7,726 nt of DNA from an uncultured Bacilli bacterium (GCA_947631655.1 CANRME010000060.1:1-7726), one strand, 5' to 3'; shown: positions 1 through 5,282, numbered from the stretch's first letter. Notes: generated by a model not told the origin, from the sequence alone. A program made the numbers and translations.

Positions 1-8
1 CTCTACCC

Positions 9-449
9 TTAGTCTTCATCTTTACGATACTCTTTTTTTGCTTCCATCATTATAGTAGATATTTCTGTTTCAATTTCTGGTAAAGCATGTTTATCAATAT
101 TAGTTAAATAAACTACTTCTTTCACCGTATCAATCGTAACTTTACCAAATATTAAGCCACTATAAATCGTTAAATCATTATATAAATCGGGAGTTATAGA
201 ATAACAATAATATCCAAATACTACTCTTTTTTGACCAATTAAAATTCTTTTATTAGTAAGTGCTACTACACAAGTAGAAAAAACATCAAATAAACTATCA
301 TTTTTTTGACCTGGAAAAGCATATAAAACTATTTCATCAGGATTTAAATGTCTTTCGACTACTTCACTATGTTTTTTTAATCTATGCCAAGTAATTCCAT
401 GATGGTATTTACTTAAATATTCACTTATCTTTTTATATACTACACCCAT
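9..449 (-). CDS. Small bacterial PH-domain-like protein (146 aa)
   Basis: A 146-residue soluble protein without signal peptide or membrane segment. Residues about 58-120 look like a bacterial pleckstrin-homology domain. A beta strand runs into the motif TNKRILIG (residues 66-73), followed by a YYCYSI strand, a SGLIFGKVTI turn-strand and a TVKEVVYL strand; the TNKR-[hydrophobic]-I-G signature with a later G-[hydrophobic]-F-G-K-[hydrophobic]-T-I strand is typical of that fold. The N-terminal 35 residues are basic and helical, and the C-terminus is a charged helix. Bacterial PH proteins are mostly uncharacterised, so no specific role can be given. The gene follows a tail-anchored HipA-like protein on the same strand after a 52-nt gap with no visible terminator, so co-transcription is likely. 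A GGAAG ribosome site lies about 7 nt before the ATG. The gene call is firm, the fold moderately sure, the function unknown. Confidence 0.75.
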   Translation of the reverse strand: MGVVYKKISEYLSKYHHGITWHRLKKHSEVVERHLNPDEIVLYAFPGQKNDSLFDVFSTCVVALTNKRILIGQKRVVFGYYCYSITPDLYNDLTIYSGLIFGKVTIDTVKEVVYLTNIDKHALPEIETEISTIMMEAKKEYRKDED

Positions 450-501
450 ATTTTCACTTCCTAACCCTTATTTTAAACCATTTTATTAAAAATATAAAGT
501 A

Positions 502-1668
502 TTAATGTAGTAATATTAAAACCATTCCTATAACAACAATTATTATTAACAATATCGCTATATATATTGGAACATTACTTATTTTTTCTTCACTTTCATC
601 ATAATTAATAACTATATTATCTTCTTCATGATTAACTAAAGGTTCGTAATTTTGATATTTTTGCATTATTTCACTAGTTTTGTTAACTACCTTTAAATTA
701 ACATTCGTTTTAGTAAGCACTAAATCTATTTTACTAACTCTACTCTTATCTATTTCATTATCTAATACTAATAAATCATCCAATCTAGTAGATATTGCTT
801 CTTTAATTTTACTACTATTATCTAAAGAACTATTAGCATCTACTATTAAATTAATACATTTTTCATATACACTACGATTATCAATAATACTTCTTACTAA
901 AGCTTTAATATAATCATAATAGTTATTAAAAATACTTTTTAATAATTTCATATACTCTATTTTAATTCCATTTAAAACGTAATCATTACTAACTTTTCTA
1001 TTATAACTATTAAGTAATGTAATATTTACTTTATCTTTTATTTTATCTACTAAAAAGCCATAACTATCAGTATTTCTTTTGGTATTTAAAGTAATATAAT
1101 CTAAAATAATTATCTCTAAAAATTTCTTTAATAATCCTTCTTTTTCTTTATCATCTAAATTATATTTCTTAGCAATACTATGAATACTAACTTCAATTAA
1201 ATTAATAATATCTTTTTCACTTTGTACTTCTTTATTTTTAACAATATATAAATAATCTTTTAAAAATACTGGTAAAGTAATAATTCCTCTTTTAACTTCT
1301 TCTACTAAATTAGTTATAACCTCTTCCCCAGTAACTAAAATATCTCTCTCTTTTTGCGTACTTATACTTATTAATGCTTTATTACCCGATTCGTTATATA
1401 AGTAATATGCTAAAGGAGCATTTATATTAAATAAATTATAAATTTCACTAGCTATTAAATTAATACTTAACTCATCTTCTTTAGAAACATATATATGAGC
1501 CATTATTTTACTACTATTATTTAAATATAAATAACAAGGTATATTACTATCATTACTTTGTAATAATTCAATATCAACTAAACCAACTTTTTCTTTACCC
1601 TTTTTTACTTCTCTTAAATAATATTTATTTGTATCTATAAATTGTTTCGTTATTTCTTCTTTTTTCAT
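502..1668 (-). CDS. Tail-anchored, degenerate HipA-like (pseudokinase) protein
   Basis: A 388-residue protein with a large soluble part and one hydrophobic segment at the extreme C-terminus (residues about 366-387, ending LLH), preceded by an acidic linker. This is a tail-anchored layout with the bulk in the cytoplasm. The soluble part resembles the HipA/HipA_2 Ser/Thr kinase fold: a helix with INLIASEI (about 69-76) resembles the kinase alpha-C region, and DYITLNTKRNTDSYGF (190-205) lines up with the HipA catalytic loop D..x.N.DRH..N.GF. The catalytic Asp is Lys197, the His is Asn199, and the later metal-binding Asp is replaced in LLNSYN. If the match is right, this is a pseudokinase. It is a remote resemblance judged by eye. 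An in-frame GTG three codons upstream (1677) is possible, but the promoter at 1689-1718 would leave almost no leader for it, so the ATG at 1668 is chosen. It is probably the first gene of a unit with the downstream PH-domain gene. Confidence 0.7.
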   Translation of the reverse strand: MKKEEITKQFIDTNKYYLREVKKGKEKVGLVDIELLQSNDSNIPCYLYLNNSSKIMAHIYVSKEDELSINLIASEIYNLFNINAPLAYYLYNESGNKALISISTQKERDILVTGEEVITNLVEEVKRGIITLPVFLKDYLYIVKNKEVQSEKDIINLIEVSIHSIAKKYNLDDKEKEGLLKKFLEIIILDYITLNTKRNTDSYGFLVDKIKDKVNITLLNSYNRKVSNDYVLNGIKIEYMKLLKSIFNNYYDYIKALVRSIIDNRSVYEKCINLIVDANSSLDNSSKIKEAISTRLDDLLVLDNEIDKSRVSKIDLVLTKTNVNLKVVNKTSEIMQKYQNYEPLVNHEEDNIVINYDESEEKISNVPIYIAILLIIIVVIGMVLILLH

Positions 1669-1688
1669 AACTACCACTTCTTTAGTTT

Positions 1689-1718
1689 ATTATAAACTAT
1701 AATAGAGTTTAATGACAA
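1689..1718 (-). promoter_or_regulatory. Promoter of the tail-anchored HipA-like gene
   Basis: On the minus strand, TTGTCA (1718-1713) and a perfect TATAAT (1694-1689) are separated by 18 bp. Predicted transcription start is near 1682, giving a leader of about 14 nt before the ATG at 1668. The spacer and -10 box (25 bp, 1689-1713) are identical to those of the transporter promoter at 2982-3006, and they contain the inverted repeat ATTATA-GTT-TATAAT overlapping the -10 box. Confidence 0.7.
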
Positions 1719-1733
1719 GAACAAATTATTAAT

Positions 1734-2912
1734 CTATTTATCTAATTTAAGCATTAAATAGGAATATATTACTATAAATATTGTTACTATAAATAATAAC
1801 AATTTAAATACTATTTGACTATTAAATAAGCTAGCTATAAATAAAACTATATAACCTATTATTCTTGAAACGTTTAAACACACTTCAGACATTACTTGGT
1901 GTTCTACTAGATAATTATTAACAACTTTTTTATCTTCATTAACTATTTCATATCTTTTTGTTTCTGCCTTATTTATAAGTAAAATTAAACTAACACTATA
2001 AAATAAATTATAAATAATTATTGTAAATTTATTGATATCTACTAAAAGAAAAATTGTACTTATAAACATTAATACTGTGCTTATTTTAATAATGTTTTTA
2101 TTATTGCTTAACTTTCTTTGAAAAATATATACTGATAAAATTGAAAATATAGAAAAGATAGTAGTTAATATCCCTAAATTTAAAGCTGTTTTAAAGGTCA
2201 TTACAATTAATATTGTAATTAAAGTATCAAACAAATAATTTATTATTCCATCACATGCTATAAGTTTATAAAAATATTTAAATTTATTATTACCTTTTAT
2301 ATATAAAATATAGTCTTTCAAATTATATTTGTTTGTATTTACCTTTACTTTATCTTTAATGAGTAAAGAAAAAGAAAATTGAATAATAGATAAGATAAGA
2401 ATTATTTTAGCAATATATGAAAATGATGTTACTTCAATAGAGATACCCAAGATAAATGGTACAATAATTTTTAATATTTTACTTAATATTGATTTTAACG
2501 AAACAAAGTTATTTGCTTCATCTTTAGTATATTCTGTAATTAAAGAGTGTCCTGCTAACCAAAAGAAACCTTGAACTATTCCATAAAAAGAACCTAGTAA
2601 GATATAATAATTAACAATCTTTTCTTTTAATAACGCAATTAAAAGTATATAAGCACAATACATGATAATACCTATTCGAAAAACAACCACCTGAGATTTA
2701 TTTTTTACAATTCTTCCCAAAAATAAAAAGCTTAGCATTATAAAAATAAAGGTTATAATATAATAAACAGAGATTAATCTATAATCATAATTAGTTAAAG
2801 TAATAAAATACGCTACCATAAAAGTATTTAAAAACATATATAAAACACTATTTATACATGTACATCCTAATAACCCTATTATACTTTTATTTTCGTTTCT
2901 TATTATTTTCAT
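1734..2912 (-). CDS. MFS-like 12-TM transporter
   Basis: A 392-residue integral membrane protein with twelve hydrophobic segments in two groups of six: about 12-35, 47-66, 76-95, 100-121, 146-164, 165-185, 215-240, 245-265, 275-292, 295-313, 350-366 and 370-388. A hydrophilic central loop (186-213) joins them, which is the size and topology of the major facilitator superfamily. The short basic loop GRIVKNKS between segments 2 and 3 fits a weak MFS motif A. A second charged loop (314-347) lies between segments 10 and 11. The substrate cannot be read from sequence, and no neighbour points to one. GGGAG lies about 8 nt before the ATG, and a promoter sits at 2982-3011. It is followed after 15 bp by the promoter of the next gene with no clear terminator between them. 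Membrane transporter is near certain; MFS is likely. Confidence 0.8.
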   Translation of the reverse strand: MKIIRNENKSIIGLLGCTCINSVLYMFLNTFMVAYFITLTNYDYRLISVYYIITFIFIMLSFLFLGRIVKNKSQVVVFRIGIIMYCAYILLIALLKEKIVNYYILLGSFYGIVQGFFWLAGHSLITEYTKDEANNFVSLKSILSKILKIIVPFILGISIEVTSFSYIAKIILILSIIQFSFSLLIKDKVKVNTNKYNLKDYILYIKGNNKFKYFYKLIACDGIINYLFDTLITILIVMTFKTALNLGILTTIFSIFSILSVYIFQRKLSNNKNIIKISTVLMFISTIFLLVDINKFTIIIYNLFYSVSLILLINKAETKRYEIVNEDKKVVNNYLVEHQVMSEVCLNVSRIIGYIVLFIASLFNSQIVFKLLLFIVTIFIVIYSYLMLKLDK

Positions 2913-2981
2913 TATACTACTCCCTAATTCGTTTTATATTTAAACCAAACTAGTTTTTCTCTTATATTTCTTTCTAAATTC

Positions 2982-3011
2982 ATTATAAACTATAATAGAG
3001 TTTAATAGCAA
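2982..3011 (-). promoter_or_regulatory. Promoter of the MFS-like transporter
   Basis: On the minus strand, TTGCTA (3011-3006) and TATAAT (2987-2982) are separated by 18 bp. The 25 bp at 2982-3006 are identical to 1689-1713 in front of the HipA-like gene; only the -35 hexamers and flanks differ. The leader is about 65 nt. The promoter is divergent to that of toxin cassette A, with 39 bp between the two -35 boxes. Confidence 0.7.
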
Positions 3012-3050
3012 TAAAAAAATTTGAATATAAAGTTTGCAAGTTTACAACTA

Positions 3051-3079
3051 TTGATTAGTGAATCATTAAGAAGTATAAT
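3051..3079 (+). promoter_or_regulatory. Promoter of toxin-like mRNA A
   Basis: TTGATT (3051-3056), a 17-bp spacer and a perfect TATAAT (3074-3079). The predicted start is at about 3085-3086, exactly where the 5' arm (3086-3097) of the long-range inverted repeat begins, so the complementary arm would be the first bases of the transcript. Confidence 0.75.
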
Positions 3080-3108
3080 TATTTAGGAACATTTGATGTG
3101 AGTGTCAT

Positions 3109-3135
3109 CCTCCAATCTTTAAAAAAGAAAGGAGG
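3109..3135 (+). promoter_or_regulatory. SD-sequestering hairpin in the toxin A leader
   Basis: CCTCC (3109-3113) pairs perfectly with the Shine-Dalgarno GGAGG (3131-3135). Inside this, TCTTT (3116-3120) pairs with AAAGA (3124-3128) around an AAA loop, with an AA/AA internal loop between the two stems. The SD lies 9 nt before the ATG at 3145, so the hairpin would block initiation. This is a known control feature of type I toxin mRNAs. Pairing is read by eye; folding energy was not computed. Confidence 0.6.
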
Positions 3136-3144
3136 TAGATATTG

Positions 3145-3252
3145 ATGAAAACTAAGAGCTTTATTATCAAAGTTCTAAAGCTCATTGCTATCATTTTGCT
3201 ACTTTCTACTTTATTAGTTTTAGCAACAAAAATAGACACTCATCAACCATGA
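3145..3252 (+). CDS. Type I toxin-like hydrophobic peptide A (35 aa)
   Basis: A 35-codon ORF starting MKTKSFIIKVLKL, with a basic N-terminus, one uninterrupted hydrophobic stretch (about residues 13-27) and a short polar tail (KIDTHQP). A strong SD, GGAGG, stands 9 nt before the ATG. Size and layout match small membrane-acting toxins of type I toxin-antitoxin loci (TxpA/BsrG, Fst/Ldr, Ibs and ShoB groups), but I see no clear sequence match to any one family. Support for a real gene comes from the whole unit: a consensus promoter, a sequestered SD, 5'-3' long-range complementarity, an intrinsic terminator, and a convergent antisense RNA whose terminator overlaps the stop codon. The start context GATATT-N-ATGAA is shared with peptide B at 3561. 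The peptide would insert in the membrane and be silent while the antisense RNA is present; that role is inference. Confidence 0.7.
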   Translation: MKTKSFIIKVLKLIAIILLLSTLLVLATKIDTHQP

Positions 3253-3334
3253 TAGAGTGTCACTCACTTTTATAGAGGAGACATTCAATTGCGAATCAAA
3301 TGTTCCTTTTTTATTTTATGCAGATTCCTCTTGC
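3228..3334 (-). ncRNA. Antisense RNA A (putative type I antitoxin)
   Basis: Predicted RNA of about 105 nt on the minus strand. It starts near 3334, downstream of the promoter at 3341-3369. It ends after a hairpin in which GACACTC (3261-3255) pairs with GAGTGTC (3241-3235), with a further inner ATCA/TGAT stem, followed by TATTTTTG (3234-3227). It is fully complementary to the 3' part of toxin mRNA A, from the last codons to the mRNA terminator (overlap about 85 nt). This convergent 3' overlap is the txpA/RatA and bsrG/SR4 arrangement. The 5' end carries a small TGCA-N9-TGCA element also seen in RNA B. Ends are predicted from promoter and terminator only. Confidence 0.65.
3277..3312 (+). terminator. 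Intrinsic terminator of toxin mRNA A
   Basis: An interrupted hairpin from GGAG (3277-3280) to TCC (3304-3306), with inner pairs ACATT/AATGT and ATT/AAT around a GCG loop, followed by six T (3307-3312). Its 3' arm (3295-3306, ATCAAATGTTCC) is the exact reverse complement of the mRNA 5' end at 3086-3097. The same bases can therefore form either the local terminator or the long-range 5'-3' pairing. Confidence 0.65.
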
Positions 3335-3340
3335 AAATAC

Positions 3341-3369
3341 ATAATAGCATAAAAAAAGCTTTTTGACAA
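3341..3369 (-). promoter_or_regulatory. Promoter of antisense RNA A
   Basis: Minus-strand TTGTCA (3369-3364), a 17-bp spacer and TATTAT (3346-3341). The spacer holds the palindrome AAAAAGCTTTTT. Position, spacing and flanks (AAATACATAATAGCA on the plus strand) match the promoter at 3758-3786 upstream of antisense RNA B. The -35 box lies inside the loop of the tRNA-Arg terminator hairpin and its 3' side. Confidence 0.75.
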
Positions 3370-3372
3370 GCT
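3351..3372 (-). terminator. Probable terminator of tRNA-Arg
   Basis: On the minus strand, AGCTT (3372-3368), a loop GTCAAA and AAGCT (3361-3357) are followed by six T (3356-3351), starting about 30 nt after the tRNA CCA end. The stem is short (5 bp) but the T-run is clean. It is superimposed on the -35/spacer region of the antisense A promoter. Confidence 0.5.
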
Positions 3373-3402
3373 ATCTATATATTTAAAAATTTACTTTCTA
3401 AT

Positions 3403-3479
3403 TGGTGTTCACAATAGGACTTGAACCTACAACCTCTTCCTTCGGAGGGAAGTGCTCTATCCAGTTGAGCTATGTGAAC
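3403..3479 (-). tRNA. tRNA-Arg (anticodon CCG)
   Basis: A complete 77-nt cloverleaf with an encoded CCA. The acceptor stem is GTTCACA/TGTGAAC with discriminator A. The D arm is GCTC/GAGC with GG in the loop. The anticodon stem is CTTCC/GGAAG around the loop CTCCGAA, so the anticodon is CCG (3445-3443), which reads the Arg codon CGG. The variable loop has 5 nt, and the T arm is GTAGG/CCTAT around TTCAAGT. All stems pair, with one G-T pair in the T arm. CGG codons are rare in so AT-rich a genome but are used here: dapF has at least two (for example at 5584-5582). A TATAAT (3493-3488) stands 8 bp upstream of the mature 5' end with no good -35 box. The gene sits between two toxin-antitoxin-like cassettes. 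Confidence 0.97.
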
Positions 3480-3487
3480 ATAGTTAG

Positions 3488-3493
3488 ATTATA
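3488..3493 (-). promoter_or_regulatory. -10 element of tRNA-Arg
   Basis: A perfect TATAAT on the minus strand just upstream of the tRNA 5' end. At the -35 position there is only a T-rich run (the T-tract of the hairpin at 3513-3533), so the promoter is only partly supported. Confidence 0.45.
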
Positions 3494-3505
3494 CAATAAA
3501 AAGCC

Positions 3506-3533
3506 AAAGAAAAAAAGTAGCAAATCTACTTTT
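3506..3533 (-). terminator. Intrinsic terminator upstream of tRNA-Arg
   Basis: A perfect 8-bp stem AAAAGTAG/CTACTTTT (3533-3526 with 3520-3513) with a 5-nt loop. On the minus strand the stem runs directly into a T-rich tract with one C interruption (TTTCTTT at its end). It would stop transcripts arriving from the superoxide reductase or antisense RNA B before the tRNA. On the plus strand the same hairpin is followed by ATTTT, so it may act weakly in both directions. If a plus-strand transcript for peptide B starts upstream of here, the hairpin would lie in its leader. Confidence 0.65.
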
Positions 3534-3560
3534 ATTTTAAAAGTATTAGGATTGATATTT

Positions 3561-3650
3561 ATGAAGAAAAAAGATTTACTAATCTCATTTCTAATATTAA
3601 TTATCATTTTATTAATAGTTTCTATCATGACACTATGTATAAAGAAATAG
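3561..3650 (+). CDS. Type I toxin-like hydrophobic peptide B (29 aa)
   Basis: A 29-codon ORF: MKKKD, then a hydrophobic run of about 20 residues rich in Ile and Leu (residues 6-25), then CIKK. Layout and the start context GATATT-N-ATGAA match peptide A, and it is followed by the same arrangement of antisense terminator, mRNA terminator and antisense promoter. Unlike A, there is only a weak TAGGA about 9 nt before the ATG. No good plus-strand promoter is visible, and no 5' sequence is complementary to the terminator arm. The frame is open upstream through the tRNA region, but that part is the tRNA read on the wrong strand and is not coding. Probably a paralogue of A that is poorly expressed or decaying; it may still be functional. 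Confidence 0.5.
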   Translation: MKKKDLLISFLILIIILLIVSIMTLCIKK

Positions 3651-3751
3651 CACTCAATCTGGCGTAGATTAAGTGCTTACCACATCATGGAAAGTGCTCA
3701 ACTCAGACAAGTTAAGTCTTCCCTTTTTTATTTTATGCAAGTATCATGCAC
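3640..3751 (-). ncRNA. Antisense RNA B (putative type I antitoxin)
   Basis: Predicted RNA of about 110 nt starting near 3751 below the promoter at 3758-3786. It ends after a strong hairpin, AGCACT/AGTGCT plus AATCT/AGATT with a 5-nt loop (3677-3649), followed by ATTTCTTTAT (3648-3639). The hairpin begins on the stop codon of peptide B, exactly as in cassette A. The first 30 nt resemble antisense RNA A, including TGCA-N7-TGCA and TGCATAAAATAAAAAAGG. The middle is unrelated to A, which would keep the two pairs from cross-reacting. Confidence 0.6.
3689..3729 (+). terminator. Intrinsic terminator of cassette B (plus strand)
   Basis: A hairpin with two bulges and one mismatch from GGAAAG (3689-3694) to CTTCC (3718-3722). 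It includes GCT/AGT and AACT/AGTT around the loop CAGACA, and is followed by C and six T (3724-3729). It stands in the same place as the terminator of cassette A, and its T-run leads into the same TTTATTTTATGCA block. Confidence 0.55.
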
Positions 3752-3757
3752 AAATAC

Positions 3758-3786
3758 ATAATAGCACAAAAATAGTATTTTTACAA
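3758..3786 (-). promoter_or_regulatory. Promoter of antisense RNA B
   Basis: Minus-strand TTGTAA (3786-3781), a 17-bp spacer and TATTAT (3763-3758). The spacer contains the AT-only palindrome AAAAAT-N3-ATTTTT. It matches the antisense A promoter in hexamers, spacing and flanks. It begins only 10 bp beyond the stop of the superoxide reductase gene. Confidence 0.72.
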
Positions 3787-3795
3787 GTATTTACC

Positions 3796-4161
3796 CTAAT
3801 CTACTTTTGTACTCCATAAATCATGTTTATTACAATAACTATAAATAACCATCCCTGGTTCATAAGGAACACTAAATTCTAGCTTTTCTGTATATTTAAA
3901 TTCTTTAGTTATTGTATAATCCTTATATTCTACAAATAAGTAAGCTATAAAATGTTCTTCTTCCATTACATGATTAACGGAAATAACTACTTTATCTCCT
4001 TCTTTTTTATAATTTGGAACATGTTTCTCGTGTGCTGCATCTACCGTATTAGGTTCTAAAGTTTCCATAACCTCATCACAACAATTAATATCACAAGGAC
4101 AATGACATTCCTTTAAAACACTAACTAAAGCTCCACAACTACGACACTTTTTAATAATCAT
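3796..4161 (-). CDS. Superoxide reductase (desulfoferrodoxin family)
   Basis: A 121-residue cytoplasmic non-haem iron enzyme that reduces superoxide to hydrogen peroxide without making oxygen, typical of anaerobes. All ligands of the catalytic Fe(His)4Cys centre are present with family spacing: His47 in EKHVP, His64 and His70 (NHVMEEEH), Cys110 and His113 (YCNKH). The Glu45-Lys46 pair before His47, which assists catalysis, is kept, as is the PNTVDAAHEKHVP signature. The N-terminal desulforedoxin-type region has C6-x2-C9 and C27-C28, the usual ligands of the first iron site, plus extra cysteines 19, 21 and 23, so the metal site may be a variant. GAGGTG lies 7 nt before the ATG. A TATAAT in the 32-nt gap suggests its own promoter. 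Confidence 0.94.
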   Translation of the reverse strand: MIIKKCRSCGALVSVLKECHCPCDINCCDEVMETLEPNTVDAAHEKHVPNYKKEGDKVVISVNHVMEEEHFIAYLFVEYKDYTITKEFKYTEKLEFSVPYEPGMVIYSYCNKHDLWSTKVD

Positions 4162-4180
4162 ATTTTTTCACCTCAAATAT

Positions 4181-4209
4181 ATTATAACTATAATTATTTA
4201 AAATTTAAA
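4181..4209 (-). promoter_or_regulatory. Possible promoter of the superoxide reductase gene
   Basis: A perfect TATAAT (4186-4181) with TTTAAA (4209-4204) 17 bp upstream, inside the end of the preceding gene. The -10 region is part of an inverted repeat ATTATA-GT-TATAAT (4194-4181), one base shorter in the centre than the repeat in the promoters at 1689 and 2982. The -35 box is weak, so read-through from the dapF operon may also supply this gene. Confidence 0.45.
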
Positions 4210-5282
4210 GTCTTTTCTAAAGCTAATTTCTCTCTATCATAACTTTCACGATATTTTTCTAAATAACTTTCATAATTTTTCTTAAAATCCTCTAATTTAA
4301 AATTTTCCACTATATTATTACTTAACTTATTTCTAAATATTTCTAACTCCTTCTTAACCGTTTTAAGAAATCTTTCATCACATATAGTTGTTAAATATTC
4401 TAAGTATTCTTTTACTCTATCTATCTCTTCTAAAGTTATAACTCCCTCTTTAATTATTGATAATACAAACCCTTTTACTTCTATTTCTTCACCTTTATTA
4501 TCTTTTACTTTATAATCGCATTTAAGTTTTTTATCATCTTTTGTAATAGCTACACTATATGTATCTAAATTATTAAAAGATTCAAAATAAATAACTGACC
4601 TATAATCTGAAAAATTATTTTTATAAAAATTCTTATTCATCGTAAAAGGTAAATAATTTTCTACAAATTTATTATTATCTAAAACACATATTCCTCTAAG
4701 ATGAAACAAACTATAAAAAGACTCTATCGCTTGTATTCCATAAATTATATTTTTTTTATTTATATTATAAAAATATTTATTAAAACTAACATCATTACTA
4801 TACAAATTTTCTTCTTTAAAAAAAGTATTCATATAGTTACGATAAGTATTACTATATACTACTCTTTTATCTACATAATATCTTATACTAAAAGTTTCAT
4901 GTTCATGGGAAAATATTTCCATTGTATTAGGATGTTCTACTTCCACTTCTAAAATAGTATCATTATCATAAACTAAAATATTCGTCCTTACTAATTCTCT
5001 TTTATAATTATTATAAGCATAAGAATATTGATATAGAACATTTCCTTTTCTAAGACTTACTTTCCTCCCATAAATATTCCCTAATTCTGTATCTTTAGCT
5101 TTATAGGTATCATTAGTTTTTATATCTTTTAAGACAATGCTCATTTCTTCCATATCTAAATTTTCTACTATATAATCTTTAACACGAGAAGTATCTATTG
5201 GTAACGAAAATAAAAATTTTAAAGAAATAATATCATTTTTATTTATATTATCTTTCATCTGTTTAATAATTATAGGTATCAT
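4194..5282 (-). CDS. Unrecognised 362-aa soluble protein downstream of dapF
   Basis: I do not recognise this protein. It has no signal peptide or membrane segment. Residues 1-260 alternate predicted strands with Asn/Tyr/Lys-rich loops. Residues about 285-360 are strongly helical and charged (EEIDRVKEYLEYL, then a long K/E-rich stretch), likely a coiled coil. One His-rich patch, FSHEHETF, is near residue 125. No catalytic motif stands out. The ATG overlaps the dapF stop in an ATGA tetranucleotide, and AAGGA sits 8 nt before it, so translation is probably coupled to dapF. The coupling suggests shared expression, not necessarily a role in lysine or peptidoglycan synthesis. The gene call is firm; function is unknown. 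Confidence 0.85.
   Translation of the reverse strand: MIPIIIKQMKDNINKNDIISLKFLFSLPIDTSRVKDYIVENLDMEEMSIVLKDIKTNDTYKAKDTELGNIYGRKVSLRKGNVLYQYSYAYNNYKRELVRTNILVYDNDTILEVEVEHPNTMEIFSHEHETFSIRYYVDKRVVYSNTYRNYMNTFFKEENLYSNDVSFNKYFYNINKKNIIYGIQAIESFYSLFHLRGICVLDNNKFVENYLPFTMNKNFYKNNFSDYRSVIYFESFNNLDTYSVAITKDDKKLKCDYKVKDNKGEEIEVKGFVLSIIKEGVITLEEIDRVKEYLEYLTTICDERFLKTVKKELEIFRNKLSNNIVENFKLEDFKKNYESYLEKYRESYDREKLALEKTLNFK

Noticed and set aside
680..913. Plus-strand 77-residue open frame
   Set aside because: Lies wholly inside the HipA-like gene on the other strand; low-complexity Leu/Ser-rich shadow with no ribosome site.
3402..3560. Upstream part of the plus-strand open frame that ends with peptide B
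   Set aside because: It reads through tRNA-Arg on the wrong strand and a terminator hairpin; only the last 29 codons from 3561 have supporting context.
3764..3780. AT-only palindrome as terminator of the superoxide reductase gene
   Set aside because: AAAAAT-N3-ATTTTT has no G-C pair and is not followed by a clean T-run; too weak to call, and it lies in the antisense B promoter spacer.
2940..3800. CRISPR array or insertion sequence in the repeat-containing intergenic region
   Set aside because: There are only two copies of a diverged 70-bp block, no regular spacers, no transposase frame and no terminal repeats; the toxin-antitoxin-like reading explains the repeats better.
4176..4196. Possible PerR/Fur box at the superoxide reductase promoter
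   Set aside because: The repeat ATTATA-GT-TATAAT is palindromic, but its half-sites do not fit the TTATAAT-N-ATTATAA layout of PerR; kept only as part of the shared-repeat finding.
4701..4952. Plus-strand 83-residue open frame
   Set aside because: Antisense shadow of the 362-aa gene; Ile/Phe/Tyr-rich composition comes from reading AT-rich coding DNA backwards.
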